Part shown: one piece after another, positions 43,300 to 51,500 of the stretch | Numbering within the stretch: the first letter of the stretch is position 1 | Layout: each line of letters begins with the position of its first letter | Origin: an uncultured Collinsella sp. | GTDB lineage: Bacteria; Actinomycetota; Coriobacteriia; Coriobacteriales; Coriobacteriaceae | NCBI GenBank assembly: GCA_934646815.1 | Contig: CAKUEW010000005.1 | Coordinates: 26,663-90,662, forward strand | Direction: 5' to 3' | DNA: 64,000 nt | Position numbers and translations under genes: made by a program | Notes under the pieces: generated by a model | The model's database searches: none | Seen by the model: the letters and a program-made list of their open reading frames with translations, nothing else | What the model was told of the DNA's origin: nothing

Positions 43300-43720
43300 G
43301 CGAAACCTCCTCGTTTTTCCGATCGAGCCATGTCTGCAAAAACAGGCTGGCCGCGATCATGTCAATCTTGCCCCTCATCTGCTTTTCGTTGAGGCCCTGC
43401 TCGCGCAGGATGCGCTTGGCCTCTTGCGAGGACAGGCGCTCATCCTCAAACTCCAGCGGAAGGTCGAGCTCGTCGGCGATCTTTTGTGCCACAGCGGCGA
43501 CGCGCTCGGCCTGGGGGCCGGGCTCGCCGGCCATGGTCAGGGGGCGTCCGCTTACCAGTATTTCGGGCTCATAGTCCTCAACCAGGTAACGGAACGTCTT
43601 GGCCATGCCGACAACCTCGGCAGCCGGGAGCACCTTGACGGGCATCGCCATCTTGCCATCACGGCTCGAGACGGCAATGCCGATCCTGGTCTCCCCTATG
43701 TCCAGCGCGAGCGCGACCAC
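43292..43720 (-). CDS. ruvX: RuvX/YqgF pre-16S rRNA nuclease / Holliday junction resolvase-like protein
   Basis: 142 residues from a GTG start (AAGAAG upstream). RNase H-like fold: LALDIGETRIGIAVS, LVSGRPLTMAGEPGPQA, DERLSSQEA and DMIAASLFLQTWLD with conserved acidic residues. The family processes pre-16S rRNA ends. It follows alaS by 17 nt, the usual alaS-yqgF-mltG order of Gram-positives. Confidence 0.94.
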   Translation of the reverse strand: MVALALDIGETRIGIAVSSRDGKMAMPVKVLPAAEVVGMAKTFRYLVEDYEPEILVSGRPLTMAGEPGPQAERVAAVAQKIADELDLPLEFEDERLSSQEAKRILREQGLNEKQMRGKIDMIAASLFLQTWLDRKNEEVSHA

Positions 43721-43737
43721 AGCAACTTCTTAGGCTC

Positions 43738-46395
43738 TTAAGCGCCGAGCGCGGTCTTGGCGGCCGCGAGGGCATCGGCAATACCGGCGGCGTTCTTGCC
43801 ACCGGCCTGGGCCATGTTGGGACGACCGCCACCGCGACCATCGACCAGGCCCGCGATCTGCTTGATCACGTTACCGGCGTGGAAACCGGCCTTGACGGCG
43901 TCATCGGAGCCGGCAGCGAGCAGCGCCGGGGTGCCCTTCTCGGTCACGCTGGCAACGACGCAGGCGACGGGGCCGGCGACCTTCTGGTGCACGGTATCCC
44001 ATACGTTGCGCAGGTCAGCGGCCTCGAGACCCTGGAGCTCAGCGACGACCAGCTTGTAGCCACCGAGCTCGACAGCGCCCTCGATAGCGCTAGAGATAGC
44101 GTCGGAGGAGCCACCGGTGAGCGCCTTCTTGAGCTTGCTGGAAGTCTCGCGCAGCTCGGCCTGCAGGTTCTCCACGCGGGTGGGAACCTCGTCGACGCGG
44201 CACTTGAGCGCGGCAGCGGCAGCGTCAACGAGCGCCAGGCGATCGGCCATGTAGTCGAGCGCGCCCTTGGAGGTCACGGCCTCGATGCGGCGGACGTTGG
44301 AGCCCGTGGAGGACTCGGAAATAATCTTGAACAGGCCGATCTCGGCGGTGTTGGCAGCGTGCGTACCGCCGCAGAGCTCGCGGGAGAACGGCTGATCCTC
44401 GGCACCAACGGAAACGACGCGCACGACGTCGCCGTACTTCTCGCCAAACAGGGCGACAGCACCGGCGGCCTTGGCCTCGTCGATGCCCATGACGCGGGTC
44501 ACGACCGGCTTGGAAGCGAAGATCTGCTGGTTGACCAGGTCCTCAACAGCCTTGAGCTGCTCGGAGGACAGGGCCTCAAAGTGCGTGAAGTCAAAGCGCA
44601 GGTGCTCGGGCGTCACCAGCGAGCCGGCCTGGGAGACGTGCTCGCCCAAGACGTGCTTAAGCGCAGCGTCGAGCAAGTGCGTGGCGGTGTGGTTGCGGCG
44701 CAGGAAGCCACGACGCTCGGCGTCGAGCGTAGCGGTCACAGTAGCGCCAACGGTCAGCGTGCCCTCGGCGACATGCGCAACGTGGGCATACAGGCCGTTG
44801 TGGTTCTTGGTATCGGAAACGGTCAGCACAACGCCCTCGGCGGAAAGCTCGCCGGCGTCGCCCTGCTGGCCACCCATCTCAGCATAGAACGGGGTGCGGT
44901 CGAGCACGACCTCGACGTCCTCACCGGCGGCAGCGGACTCGACGGACCCACCGTTGCGCACGATGGCGACAACCTTAGCACCCTCGATCACATCGTTGTC
45001 ATAGCCGTCGAACTCGGTCGCTGCGACCTTGTCCGAAAGCTCGACCCACACGTCGTTGAAGCTGCCCCAAGCGTCGCCCTTGGCGTTGGCGCGGGCGCGG
45101 GCCTTCTGGTCCTCCATGCAGGCGGTGAAGCCGTCCATGTCGACGTCGTGGCCGGCGGTACCGGCGATCTCGACGGTCAGGTCGATGGGGAAACCGAACG
45201 TATCGTGCAGCTTAAAGGCGACATCGCCCGGAAGGACAGCGCCCTCGGCAAGCGTTGCCAGGGCCTCGTCCAAGTAGACGCGGCCGTTGTCGAGCGTCGT
45301 GGAGAAACGCTCCTCCTCGGAGGCGACGATGCCCTTGACGAGCGCGACGTTCTTGAGCAGCTCGGGGTAGGCCTCGCCCATCTGGGCGTTGACCTCGTCG
45401 ATGAACTTGGTCAGGAAGGCACCCTCGATGCCCAGCAGGCGACCGTGGAACACGGCGCGGCGGAGCAGGCGGCGAAGGACGTACTCGCGACCCTCGTTAC
45501 CGGGCAGGATGCCATCCGAGATCATAAAGTCGACGGCACGGGAGTGGTCGGCGATGATGCGCAGCGAGCGGCTGGCGCCGGAGTAATCGTCGGCAACGTA
45601 GGTCTTGCCGCTGATCTTTTCGCCCAGCTTGATGAGGTGCTGCATCAGATCGCCGTCGTAATTGGCGGTCTTGTGCTGCATGATGGCGGCCATGCGCTCC
45701 AGGCCCATGCCCGTATCGAGGTTGCGGTGCGGCAGCTCCGGCATGGAGCCGTCCTCCTGGCGGTCGTACTGCGTGAACACGAGGTTCCAGAACTCCAGGA
45801 AGCGGTCGCAGTCGCAGCCGGGCTTGCAGTCGGGGCTGCCACAGCCGACCTCCTCGCCCATGTCAAAGTAGATCTCGGAGCACGGACCGCAGGGGCCGGT
45901 GGGGCCAGCGGCCCAGAAGTTATCATCCTCTCCCAGACGGGAGATGTGATCCTCGGCAACGCCCAGGGAGCGCCACACGTCGTGGGTCTCATCGTCCTCG
46001 GTAAAGACGGTAAAGAACAGGCGGTCGAGCGGAAGCTTGAACTCCTTGGTGATGAGCTCAAAGGCCCAGGCGCAGGCCTGCTCCTTGGAAACGCCTCCAA
46101 AGGAGAAGTCGCCGAGCATCTCAAAGAAGGACAGGTGACGGCCATCCTCGCCGATACAGTCGATGTCGTTGGTGCGGACGCACTTCTGGCAGGAGATCGC
46201 GCCGATCTCCTTCATGGTCTTCTTGCCCTGGTAGTACTCCTTAAACTGGTTCATGCCGGCGTTGGCAAGCAGCAGCGAAGGATCGTCGGGGACAAGGGAC
46301 GAAGAAGGATAGAGCTTAAGACCGCGCTCCTCAAAGAAGTTGAGGAACTTGGAGCGGATCTCGGCCGTAGTCATTGACGGGTAGTCAGCACTCAT
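43738..46395 (-). CDS. alaS: Alanyl-tRNA synthetase
   Basis: 885 residues from ATG 46395 (SD GAGGAG, 9 nt); an ATG seven codons in is also possible. Class II core with LLANAGMNQFK and GRHLSFFEMLGDFSFGG, an editing domain with RNHTATHLLD, CGGTHAANT (zinc ligands), and a C-terminal coiled coil and glycine-rich DHHA1 domain (GGRPNMAQAGGK). It charges tRNA-Ala. First gene of alaS-ruvX-mltG-yqeG-aroK-aroB-like. Confidence 0.97.
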   Translation of the reverse strand: MSADYPSMTTAEIRSKFLNFFEERGLKLYPSSSLVPDDPSLLLANAGMNQFKEYYQGKKTMKEIGAISCQKCVRTNDIDCIGEDGRHLSFFEMLGDFSFGGVSKEQACAWAFELITKEFKLPLDRLFFTVFTEDDETHDVWRSLGVAEDHISRLGEDDNFWAAGPTGPCGPCSEIYFDMGEEVGCGSPDCKPGCDCDRFLEFWNLVFTQYDRQEDGSMPELPHRNLDTGMGLERMAAIMQHKTANYDGDLMQHLIKLGEKISGKTYVADDYSGASRSLRIIADHSRAVDFMISDGILPGNEGREYVLRRLLRRAVFHGRLLGIEGAFLTKFIDEVNAQMGEAYPELLKNVALVKGIVASEEERFSTTLDNGRVYLDEALATLAEGAVLPGDVAFKLHDTFGFPIDLTVEIAGTAGHDVDMDGFTACMEDQKARARANAKGDAWGSFNDVWVELSDKVAATEFDGYDNDVIEGAKVVAIVRNGGSVESAAAGEDVEVVLDRTPFYAEMGGQQGDAGELSAEGVVLTVSDTKNHNGLYAHVAHVAEGTLTVGATVTATLDAERRGFLRRNHTATHLLDAALKHVLGEHVSQAGSLVTPEHLRFDFTHFEALSSEQLKAVEDLVNQQIFASKPVVTRVMGIDEAKAAGAVALFGEKYGDVVRVVSVGAEDQPFSRELCGGTHAANTAEIGLFKIISESSTGSNVRRIEAVTSKGALDYMADRLALVDAAAAALKCRVDEVPTRVENLQAELRETSSKLKKALTGGSSDAISSAIEGAVELGGYKLVVAELQGLEAADLRNVWDTVHQKVAGPVACVVASVTEKGTPALLAAGSDDAVKAGFHAGNVIKQIAGLVDGRGGGRPNMAQAGGKNAAGIADALAAAKTALGA

Positions 46396-46466
46396 AGAGG
46401 GAATCTCCTCGGTTTCACATCGAAACAGTTCAAACGTAACGATATTACCATCCCACCGCCCCTGCG

Positions 46467-46499
46467 CAAAAAAGAGGGCCGCCAAACAGCGACCCTCCA
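46467..46499 (-). terminator. Intrinsic terminator upstream of alaS
   Basis: Stem GGAGGGTCGC/GGCGGCCCTC with one mismatch (46489-46498, 46474-46483) followed on the minus strand by TTTTTT (complement of 46468-46473). It would stop transcription coming from the AI-2E/sigma operon. Confidence 0.8.
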
Positions 46500-46534
46500 G
46501 CGAAAGTGCACGTTATTTAGGACAGTCAAATTCT

Positions 46535-46561
46535 TTGAAAAAAAAATGCCTGCGGTAGAAT
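46535..46561 (+). promoter_or_regulatory. Possible promoter of the small membrane protein gene
   Basis: TTGAAA (46535-46540) and TAGAAT (46556-46561) with a short 15-bp spacer in a locally AT-rich stretch, 33 nt before the ATG at 46594. Confidence 0.4.
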
Positions 46562-46593
46562 TACATATAAGAGTCACCCGAAAGGAGCAATCG

Positions 46594-46836
46594 ATGAAAA
46601 GCAAACGATTAATCCTGAACGTACTTTTGGTAGTAGTACTTTTAGCGCTTGGAACCTTCTGCTACTGGTACGCAAACCAACCAGCATTTGGCTACGTACT
46701 GTATGCAGTGATGTCCGGCGATAAGAGTTATTGCGCTCTACGCGCAATTGACGTTCTCTACTTCTATGTAGCCGGACCCTTATCAATCGCCTTGCTCGCA
46801 TTTCTTGTCATTTACAACTTCAAGAAACACAAATAA
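46594..46836 (+). CDS. Small two-helix membrane protein, unknown function
   Basis: 80 residues from ATG 46594 (strong SD AAAGGAG, 6 nt). Two hydrophobic helices at about 5-25 (LILNVLLVVVLLALGTF) and 53-74 flank a short loop with one Cys; the C-terminus is basic (NFKKHK). It is the only plus-strand gene in a long minus-strand region, and its codons are markedly more AT-rich than its neighbours. Not recognised; possibly a recent acquisition. Confidence 0.7.
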   Translation: MKSKRLILNVLLVVVLLALGTFCYWYANQPAFGYVLYAVMSGDKSYCALRAIDVLYFYVAGPLSIALLAFLVIYNFKKHK

Positions 46837-46839
46837 GGC

Positions 46840-48252
46840 CTATTTGGAATCTGAATCGTCCATGGAGCCGTCGATGCCGGTTTTGGTGTCGTCGTCCGAG
46901 CTGGCATCGTAGTCCTTGGCGAAGGGGTTCTTGAAAAAGCCTGTCGCGTCGGGCTGCAGGCCCGAGAGCTTGATCCAGGGATTGTCGAGCTCGGGCTTGG
47001 GCATGGCCTGGGCCTCGGGCGCGGTCTCGTTGCCGATGAGCTCGGACTCATAGATGAACGTGTCGTCGCCGAGCGCATCGTAGGCAGCGACTGGGTTGCC
47101 CTCGGCATCGCGATACGGCGTGCCCTTAAACACGGCGCCGTCGTAGGCAACGAGCTGGCGGCCGGTCTCGTTCTCGAAGTAGTACACGAAGATGCCCTTA
47201 AGGGCCGCACACAATGGAATGGCGATGACCATGCCGATGGGGCCCATGAGCGCCGAGCCAATGACGAGGGCCGTGAGGCTCATGATGGGATGCACCTGCA
47301 CCGAGCTCTGCATGACTTTAGGCGAAATCACGTTATCGGTAACGTTTTGGGCAACCATGGTCACAATAAGCGTCCAAAATGCCAACATGGGGCTGAACAT
47401 AAAGCCAAGCACCGTGGCGATTGCCGCGCTCACCCAAGGACCGACGACCGGAACCAGGTGCATGATGCCCGTGAAGATGCCCATGAGCGCCGCATAGGGA
47501 TGACCGACGATCGTAAAGCCAATAAAGGCCAGAATGCCGCCGCAGATAGACGTAACAACCATGCCACGCATGTAGCCGCCCACCGAGCGCGACAGGATGG
47601 CGACCATAAAGCGGTACGAGGTCTCCTTTTCCTGACCGATGATGGTGCAGATCTCGTGGTGCATGCGGGGATAGTCGCAAGCCATCCAGTAGGCAAGCAC
47701 CAGACCTAAGAAGATCACGAACAGCTGCGAAGCCGTGTTGGTGATAAGCGGGAACACGCCGCGACCAAGCTCGGCGGCGATCTGGGACACATACTTCGAC
47801 GCCACGGTAACAAGCGAGGACAGATTGTCGTCCAAATACTCCTTGAGCGGCGTGTTATTGAGCGTCTTGGCGTTCGAAATCATTTCGTTGAGGTCGCCGC
47901 CCGCAACACGAAGCTGCTCGGGCAGGCGGCTCAGCACTTCCATGATCTGACCGAACAGAATCGGCGACAGAATACAAATGACGCCGACGAGCACAGCCAC
48001 AACCACGACGAGCGCGATGAGCGAACCGATGCCGCGATTGACACCATGATGCTCGAGCCAGTTGGTGATCGGCGACATCACAAAGGCGATGATGGAGCCA
48101 ACGGCGAGAAACTCGATGACCGGCGCTAGGATGCCCATGAGATTAAAGATAACGGCGGCGATCACGATGCAGCCGACAACAGCCCAAATGCGCAGTGTCA
48201 AAATGCGGGTGTCGCGCAGCGCGCGATCGGTTTGCTGGGGGTGCTCACTCAT
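46840..48252 (-). CDS. AI-2E family transporter (PerM-like)
   Basis: 470 residues; ATG 48252 overlaps the sigma factor stop (ATGA). About seven to eight helices, with a large amphipathic segment after helix 3 (about 110-165) and the family's HPYAALMGIFTGIMHLVPVVGP and SPKVMQSSVQVHP motifs. The C-terminal 100 residues form an acidic cytoplasmic tail (DASSDDDTKTGIDGS). Family members include a lipid or quorum-signal exporter and Na/H antiporters; substrate here unknown. Co-transcribed with the sigma factor. Confidence 0.88.
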   Translation of the reverse strand: MSEHPQQTDRALRDTRILTLRIWAVVGCIVIAAVIFNLMGILAPVIEFLAVGSIIAFVMSPITNWLEHHGVNRGIGSLIALVVVVAVLVGVICILSPILFGQIMEVLSRLPEQLRVAGGDLNEMISNAKTLNNTPLKEYLDDNLSSLVTVASKYVSQIAAELGRGVFPLITNTASQLFVIFLGLVLAYWMACDYPRMHHEICTIIGQEKETSYRFMVAILSRSVGGYMRGMVVTSICGGILAFIGFTIVGHPYAALMGIFTGIMHLVPVVGPWVSAAIATVLGFMFSPMLAFWTLIVTMVAQNVTDNVISPKVMQSSVQVHPIMSLTALVIGSALMGPIGMVIAIPLCAALKGIFVYYFENETGRQLVAYDGAVFKGTPYRDAEGNPVAAYDALGDDTFIYESELIGNETAPEAQAMPKPELDNPWIKLSGLQPDATGFFKNPFAKDYDASSDDDTKTGIDGSMDDSDSK

Positions 48253-49040
48253 GAACGAACCATCACTCCGTCGGGGTCGATCTTGTCCTGAATCTTTTTA
48301 AGTGTGCGACGCAGGAGGCGCGAAACCTGGACCTGGGAGATGCCCAACTTCTTGGCAATCTCGATCTGGGTCATGCCCTTTACAAAACGCAGCTCAATGA
48401 CTTCGCGCTCGCGCGGCGAAAAATCGCGGATGGCCTCCTCGATCACCAGGCGGTCATCGGTAAAGTCGAGTTCGTTGTCATCGTCGGCATAACGGTCGAG
48501 AATCGAGGGTGCATCGTCGGAATCAGAAGCACCGGGAGCCTCGATGGGCACCGAGGTGTAGGCCGAGGACGACTCCATAGCCTCGAGGACCTCGTCGACG
48601 GTCACGTCCAAATATTCGGCGATTTCCTCGACCTTGGGCGAGCGCTGCAGCTCGTTGGTGAGCTTGTCGGTAGCCTGGTTAACCTTGGCCGAGAGCTCCT
48701 GCAGGCGACGCGGCACGCGCACACTCCAGCCCTTGTCGCGGAAGTGACGCTTGATCTCGCCCAGGATGGTGGGCGTGGCAAACGTAGTGAACTCGAGTCC
48801 GCGCTCGGGGTCAAAGCGGTCAATTGCTTTGAGCAGGCCGAGATAGCCGACCTGCATAAGGTCGTCGAGCGGCTCGCCGCGATTCTTAAATTTATTTGCA
48901 AGGAACCTTACCAGGTTCATGTGGGACATGACGAGCTGCTCGCGGGCGTCCGGGTCACCGGTCTCCTTGTAGCGACGAAACAGCTCGCGGGTTTTCTCCT
49001 TATCCCAAGCGGTCTTACCGCTCCGGGAACGTTCGGTCAT
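48249..49040 (-). CDS. Group 3 sigma-70 factor, SigB/SigF type
   Basis: 263 residues. Region 2: MNLVRFLANKFKNRGEPLDDLMQVGYLGLLKAIDRFDP, EFTTFATPTILGEIKRHFRD. Region 3 follows. An unusual acidic insert SDSDDAPSILDRYADDD lies at about 175-191. Region 4 HTH: PREREVIELRFVKGMTQIEIAKKLGISQVQVSRLLRR. Matches general-stress/sporulation-type factors controlled by RsbW-like anti-sigma proteins, whose homologue is immediately upstream (1 nt gap). Confidence 0.93.
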   Translation of the reverse strand: MTERSRSGKTAWDKEKTRELFRRYKETGDPDAREQLVMSHMNLVRFLANKFKNRGEPLDDLMQVGYLGLLKAIDRFDPERGLEFTTFATPTILGEIKRHFRDKGWSVRVPRRLQELSAKVNQATDKLTNELQRSPKVEEIAEYLDVTVDEVLEAMESSSAYTSVPIEAPGASDSDDAPSILDRYADDDNELDFTDDRLVIEEAIRDFSPREREVIELRFVKGMTQIEIAKKLGISQVQVSRLLRRTLKKIQDKIDPDGVMVRS

Positions 49041-49041
49041 A

Positions 49042-49419
49042 TTAGATATCCGCCTTGAGGTCGAGGGAAAGCGTTAAGGGCGACGTCGTCTTTTCGTAAG
49101 AATCGCAGACGCTCGCAAGGATGAGCTCGGCGTACACCGCAGCCTGGTCATCCTCATCGACGGTCGCCTGATCGCCAAAGGTAAAGGTCATGGCAACGTG
49201 GGACTCGTCAGTGTCGAATGCAATGGTGATGTCGTCGCAGTCGACCGCAGTGCAACCAAAGATGAAGGCCTCCTCGGCAGCCATACGAATGTCCTCGATG
49301 CGATCGACAGACATGGAAGACAGGGCGCCGACGTTAGCAGCCGTCATGCGCACGAGGCGCGCCAGACGCGGGTCGCCGGCAACAGTCAGCGTAATGGGGT
49401 GGGTTGCTTCGCTACTCAT
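49042..49419 (-). CDS. RsbW/SpoIIAB-like anti-sigma factor without ATP-binding boxes
   Basis: 125 residues from ATG 49419 (SD GGAGT), overlapping the upstream gene by 8 nt. The N-terminal pattern RLVRMTAANVGALSSMSVDRIEDIRMAAEEA is that of RsbW-type GHKL proteins, but the N-box Asn (SEAxTNAV) is replaced (EEAFIFGC, F54). No glycine-rich G boxes follow before the C-terminus. Position directly before a group 3 sigma factor suggests an anti-sigma factor, probably without serine kinase activity. Confidence 0.75.
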   Translation of the reverse strand: MSSEATHPITLTVAGDPRLARLVRMTAANVGALSSMSVDRIEDIRMAAEEAFIFGCTAVDCDDITIAFDTDESHVAMTFTFGDQATVDEDDQAAVYAELILASVCDSYEKTTSPLTLSLDLKADI

Positions 49420-49996
49420 CGCAGGACTCCTCGGCGTTCTGGGCGGGCGTATAGGTGTAATACTGAGCCTGCTTGGCAGCGGGCTTTTGTGCGGGATCGG
49501 GGTCGGCCGCATCGGTCTCCCCGATCAACACGCGCTCGGTGGGCTCTTCTGCCTCGGCAGCAGCGGCGGCAATCTTTCGCTCGACATCGGCGGCGGGAGC
49601 CTTCACCTTGTTGAAGAGCTTCTGAACCGCGCCGGCGGCAGAGTCCGTGACACTCGAAACGGCGCTGCTGGCCTCGGCCATGCTGCCCGTAACCTCGGAG
49701 ATATCGCGAACGACGGCCTCGACCTCGACGAGATTGGACGTGAGAGCGTCGACAGCGGTCTTGCTCGACTTGAGCAGCGGCTCAACCTGGGCCAGCGCAG
49801 GCGTCAGCTCGTCGACGGCACCGTCGAGTTTGGCCACCATGGGCTGGGCCTCGGCAATGGTGTTGTTGAGATCGCTCACCGTCTTGTCGAGCGAATCGAC
49901 GACATTGCGGGTCTTGCGCAGGGTAAGCGCGAGCTCAACAATGGCCCAAACGCCGGCGATGGCGAGTACCAGCAACGCGATTTGAATGGGACTCAT
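49412..49996 (-). CDS. DUF948-like membrane-anchored coiled-coil protein
   Basis: 194 residues from ATG 49996 (SD GGGAGG, 6 nt). One N-terminal membrane helix (MSPIQIALLVLAIAGVWAIV), then a long helical/coiled-coil region (about 25-135: heptads such as LDKTVSDLNNTIAEAQPMV), then an Ala/Pro/Glu-rich tail. This resembles DUF948/YtxH general-stress proteins, which fits its place as first gene of the sigma operon. Function unknown. Confidence 0.8.
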   Translation of the reverse strand: MSPIQIALLVLAIAGVWAIVELALTLRKTRNVVDSLDKTVSDLNNTIAEAQPMVAKLDGAVDELTPALAQVEPLLKSSKTAVDALTSNLVEVEAVVRDISEVTGSMAEASSAVSSVTDSAAGAVQKLFNKVKAPAADVERKIAAAAAEAEEPTERVLIGETDAADPDPAQKPAAKQAQYYTYTPAQNAEESCDE

Positions 49997-50090
49997 AACA
50001 AGCCTCCCAAAGGAATCGAAATACAGACGCTTTTCATGGTACCCCAAAGGGGACAGAACATGCGAAGCGCGAGGGCGTGGGACAAAACAA

Positions 50091-51440
50091 CTACTTCGGC
50101 GCCCTGCCGCTGCGATCCCGTTCGCTTTGCTCTACGCGCCACTCTTCCCAGCCGCGACCGGCGGGCTGCCAAAACGCACCGCGCTCCAGGCCCTCGGGCA
50201 GATAGCGTTGGTCGACCCAGCCCTCGGGATAATCGTGCGGATACTTGTACACGCCGTACTCATCGCTGCCTGGACGATGACGATCGCGCAGGTAGCTCGG
50301 CACCTCTCGCAAGCCGCTCGTATGGATATCGGCCAGCGCGGCATCGATTGAGGCCTCGCACGCGTTGGACTTAGGTGCCAGGCACACATACAGCGCAGCC
50401 TGAGCCAGGTTAATTCGGCACTCGGGATACCCGATGACCTCGGCAGATTTAAACGCGGCATGCGCCACCAGCAGGGCCTGCGGATCAGCGTTGCCAACGT
50501 CCTCAGATGCATGAATCATAATGCGGCGGGCGATAAACTTGGGATCCTCCCCCGCGTCGATCATGCGCGCAAGCCAGTAAATAGTGGCATCGGGATCGCT
50601 TCCGCGCATGGACTTGATAAACGCACTGATGATGTCGTAGTGCATGTCCCCGTTTTTGTCATACGTAAATCCACGACGAGGATTGGCGATCTTAACGTCA
50701 TCGACGGTGATGGGATAGCGCTCCCCCGCCGCCGGAGCTGGCGTGCCCTCGGTATCGGGTCGCGTAACGGCGATCTCGCTCGCCAGCTCGAGCGTCGTGA
50801 GCGCCGAGCGAGCATCGCCCGCAGCCAGCGTGCAGACAGTTTTGATGACGTCCTCATCGGCCGAGAACTTGCCATTCAGACCCTGCGGCGCCTCGAGCGC
50901 ACGCTCGATAAGCGTGGCGATGTCCTCGTCCTTTAAGTGCTCAAGCTCAACCACGCGGCCGCGCGAGAGCAGTGCGGAATTGACCTCGAAATACGGATTC
51001 TCCGTCGTGGCGCCGATCATAATGACGGTGCGGTTCTCCACCGCATGAAGCAGCGCATCCTGCTGCGACTTTGAGAAACGATGGATCTCATCAATGAACA
51101 GAATGGTGCGACGGTCATACGTATTCAGCCGCGTCTTGGCCTCGTCGATTACGCGGCGCAGGTCCTTAACGGTACCCGTGACGGCGCTGACCTCGACAAA
51201 CTCACTCTTGGTATGGTTGGCGATGATATGCGCGAGCGTCGTTTTGCCCGTGCCGGCCGGGCCGTACAGAATTACGCTCGACAGCACATCGTGCTCGATC
51301 GCCGCACGCAGCCACGAACCCTTGCCTACAGCCTTTTGCTGGCCCACGTACTCGTCGAGCGAATTGGGGCGCATGCGCACCGCAAGCGGCGCATTCTTAA
51401 AGGAACGCTCGCGCGTCGAAGCAGAAAAAAGGTCGTCCAT
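50091..51440 (-). CDS. rarA: Replication-associated recombination protein RarA (MgsA-like AAA+ ATPase)
   Basis: 449 residues from ATG 51440 (GGG at 6 nt); ATGs at 51446 and 51455 are alternatives. RMRPNSLDEYVGQ, Walker A GPAGTGKTTLA, Walker B LFIDEIHRFSKSQQDALLHAVE, sensor GATTENPYFEVN, AAGDARSAL, and the C-terminal MgsA domain (MIHASEDVGNADPQAL, YKYPHDYPEGWV). It acts at stalled forks with SSB and RecA. The C-terminus ends in a basic SERDRSGRAPK. Confidence 0.95.
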   Translation of the reverse strand: MDDLFSASTRERSFKNAPLAVRMRPNSLDEYVGQQKAVGKGSWLRAAIEHDVLSSVILYGPAGTGKTTLAHIIANHTKSEFVEVSAVTGTVKDLRRVIDEAKTRLNTYDRRTILFIDEIHRFSKSQQDALLHAVENRTVIMIGATTENPYFEVNSALLSRGRVVELEHLKDEDIATLIERALEAPQGLNGKFSADEDVIKTVCTLAAGDARSALTTLELASEIAVTRPDTEGTPAPAAGERYPITVDDVKIANPRRGFTYDKNGDMHYDIISAFIKSMRGSDPDATIYWLARMIDAGEDPKFIARRIMIHASEDVGNADPQALLVAHAAFKSAEVIGYPECRINLAQAALYVCLAPKSNACEASIDAALADIHTSGLREVPSYLRDRHRPGSDEYGVYKYPHDYPEGWVDQRYLPEGLERGAFWQPAGRGWEEWRVEQSERDRSGRAPK

Positions 51441-51500
51441 AGCCATCCCGTGCATCAATCAAAATCGTTATCCACTAACAGTATACCGAAAGAATACGAA

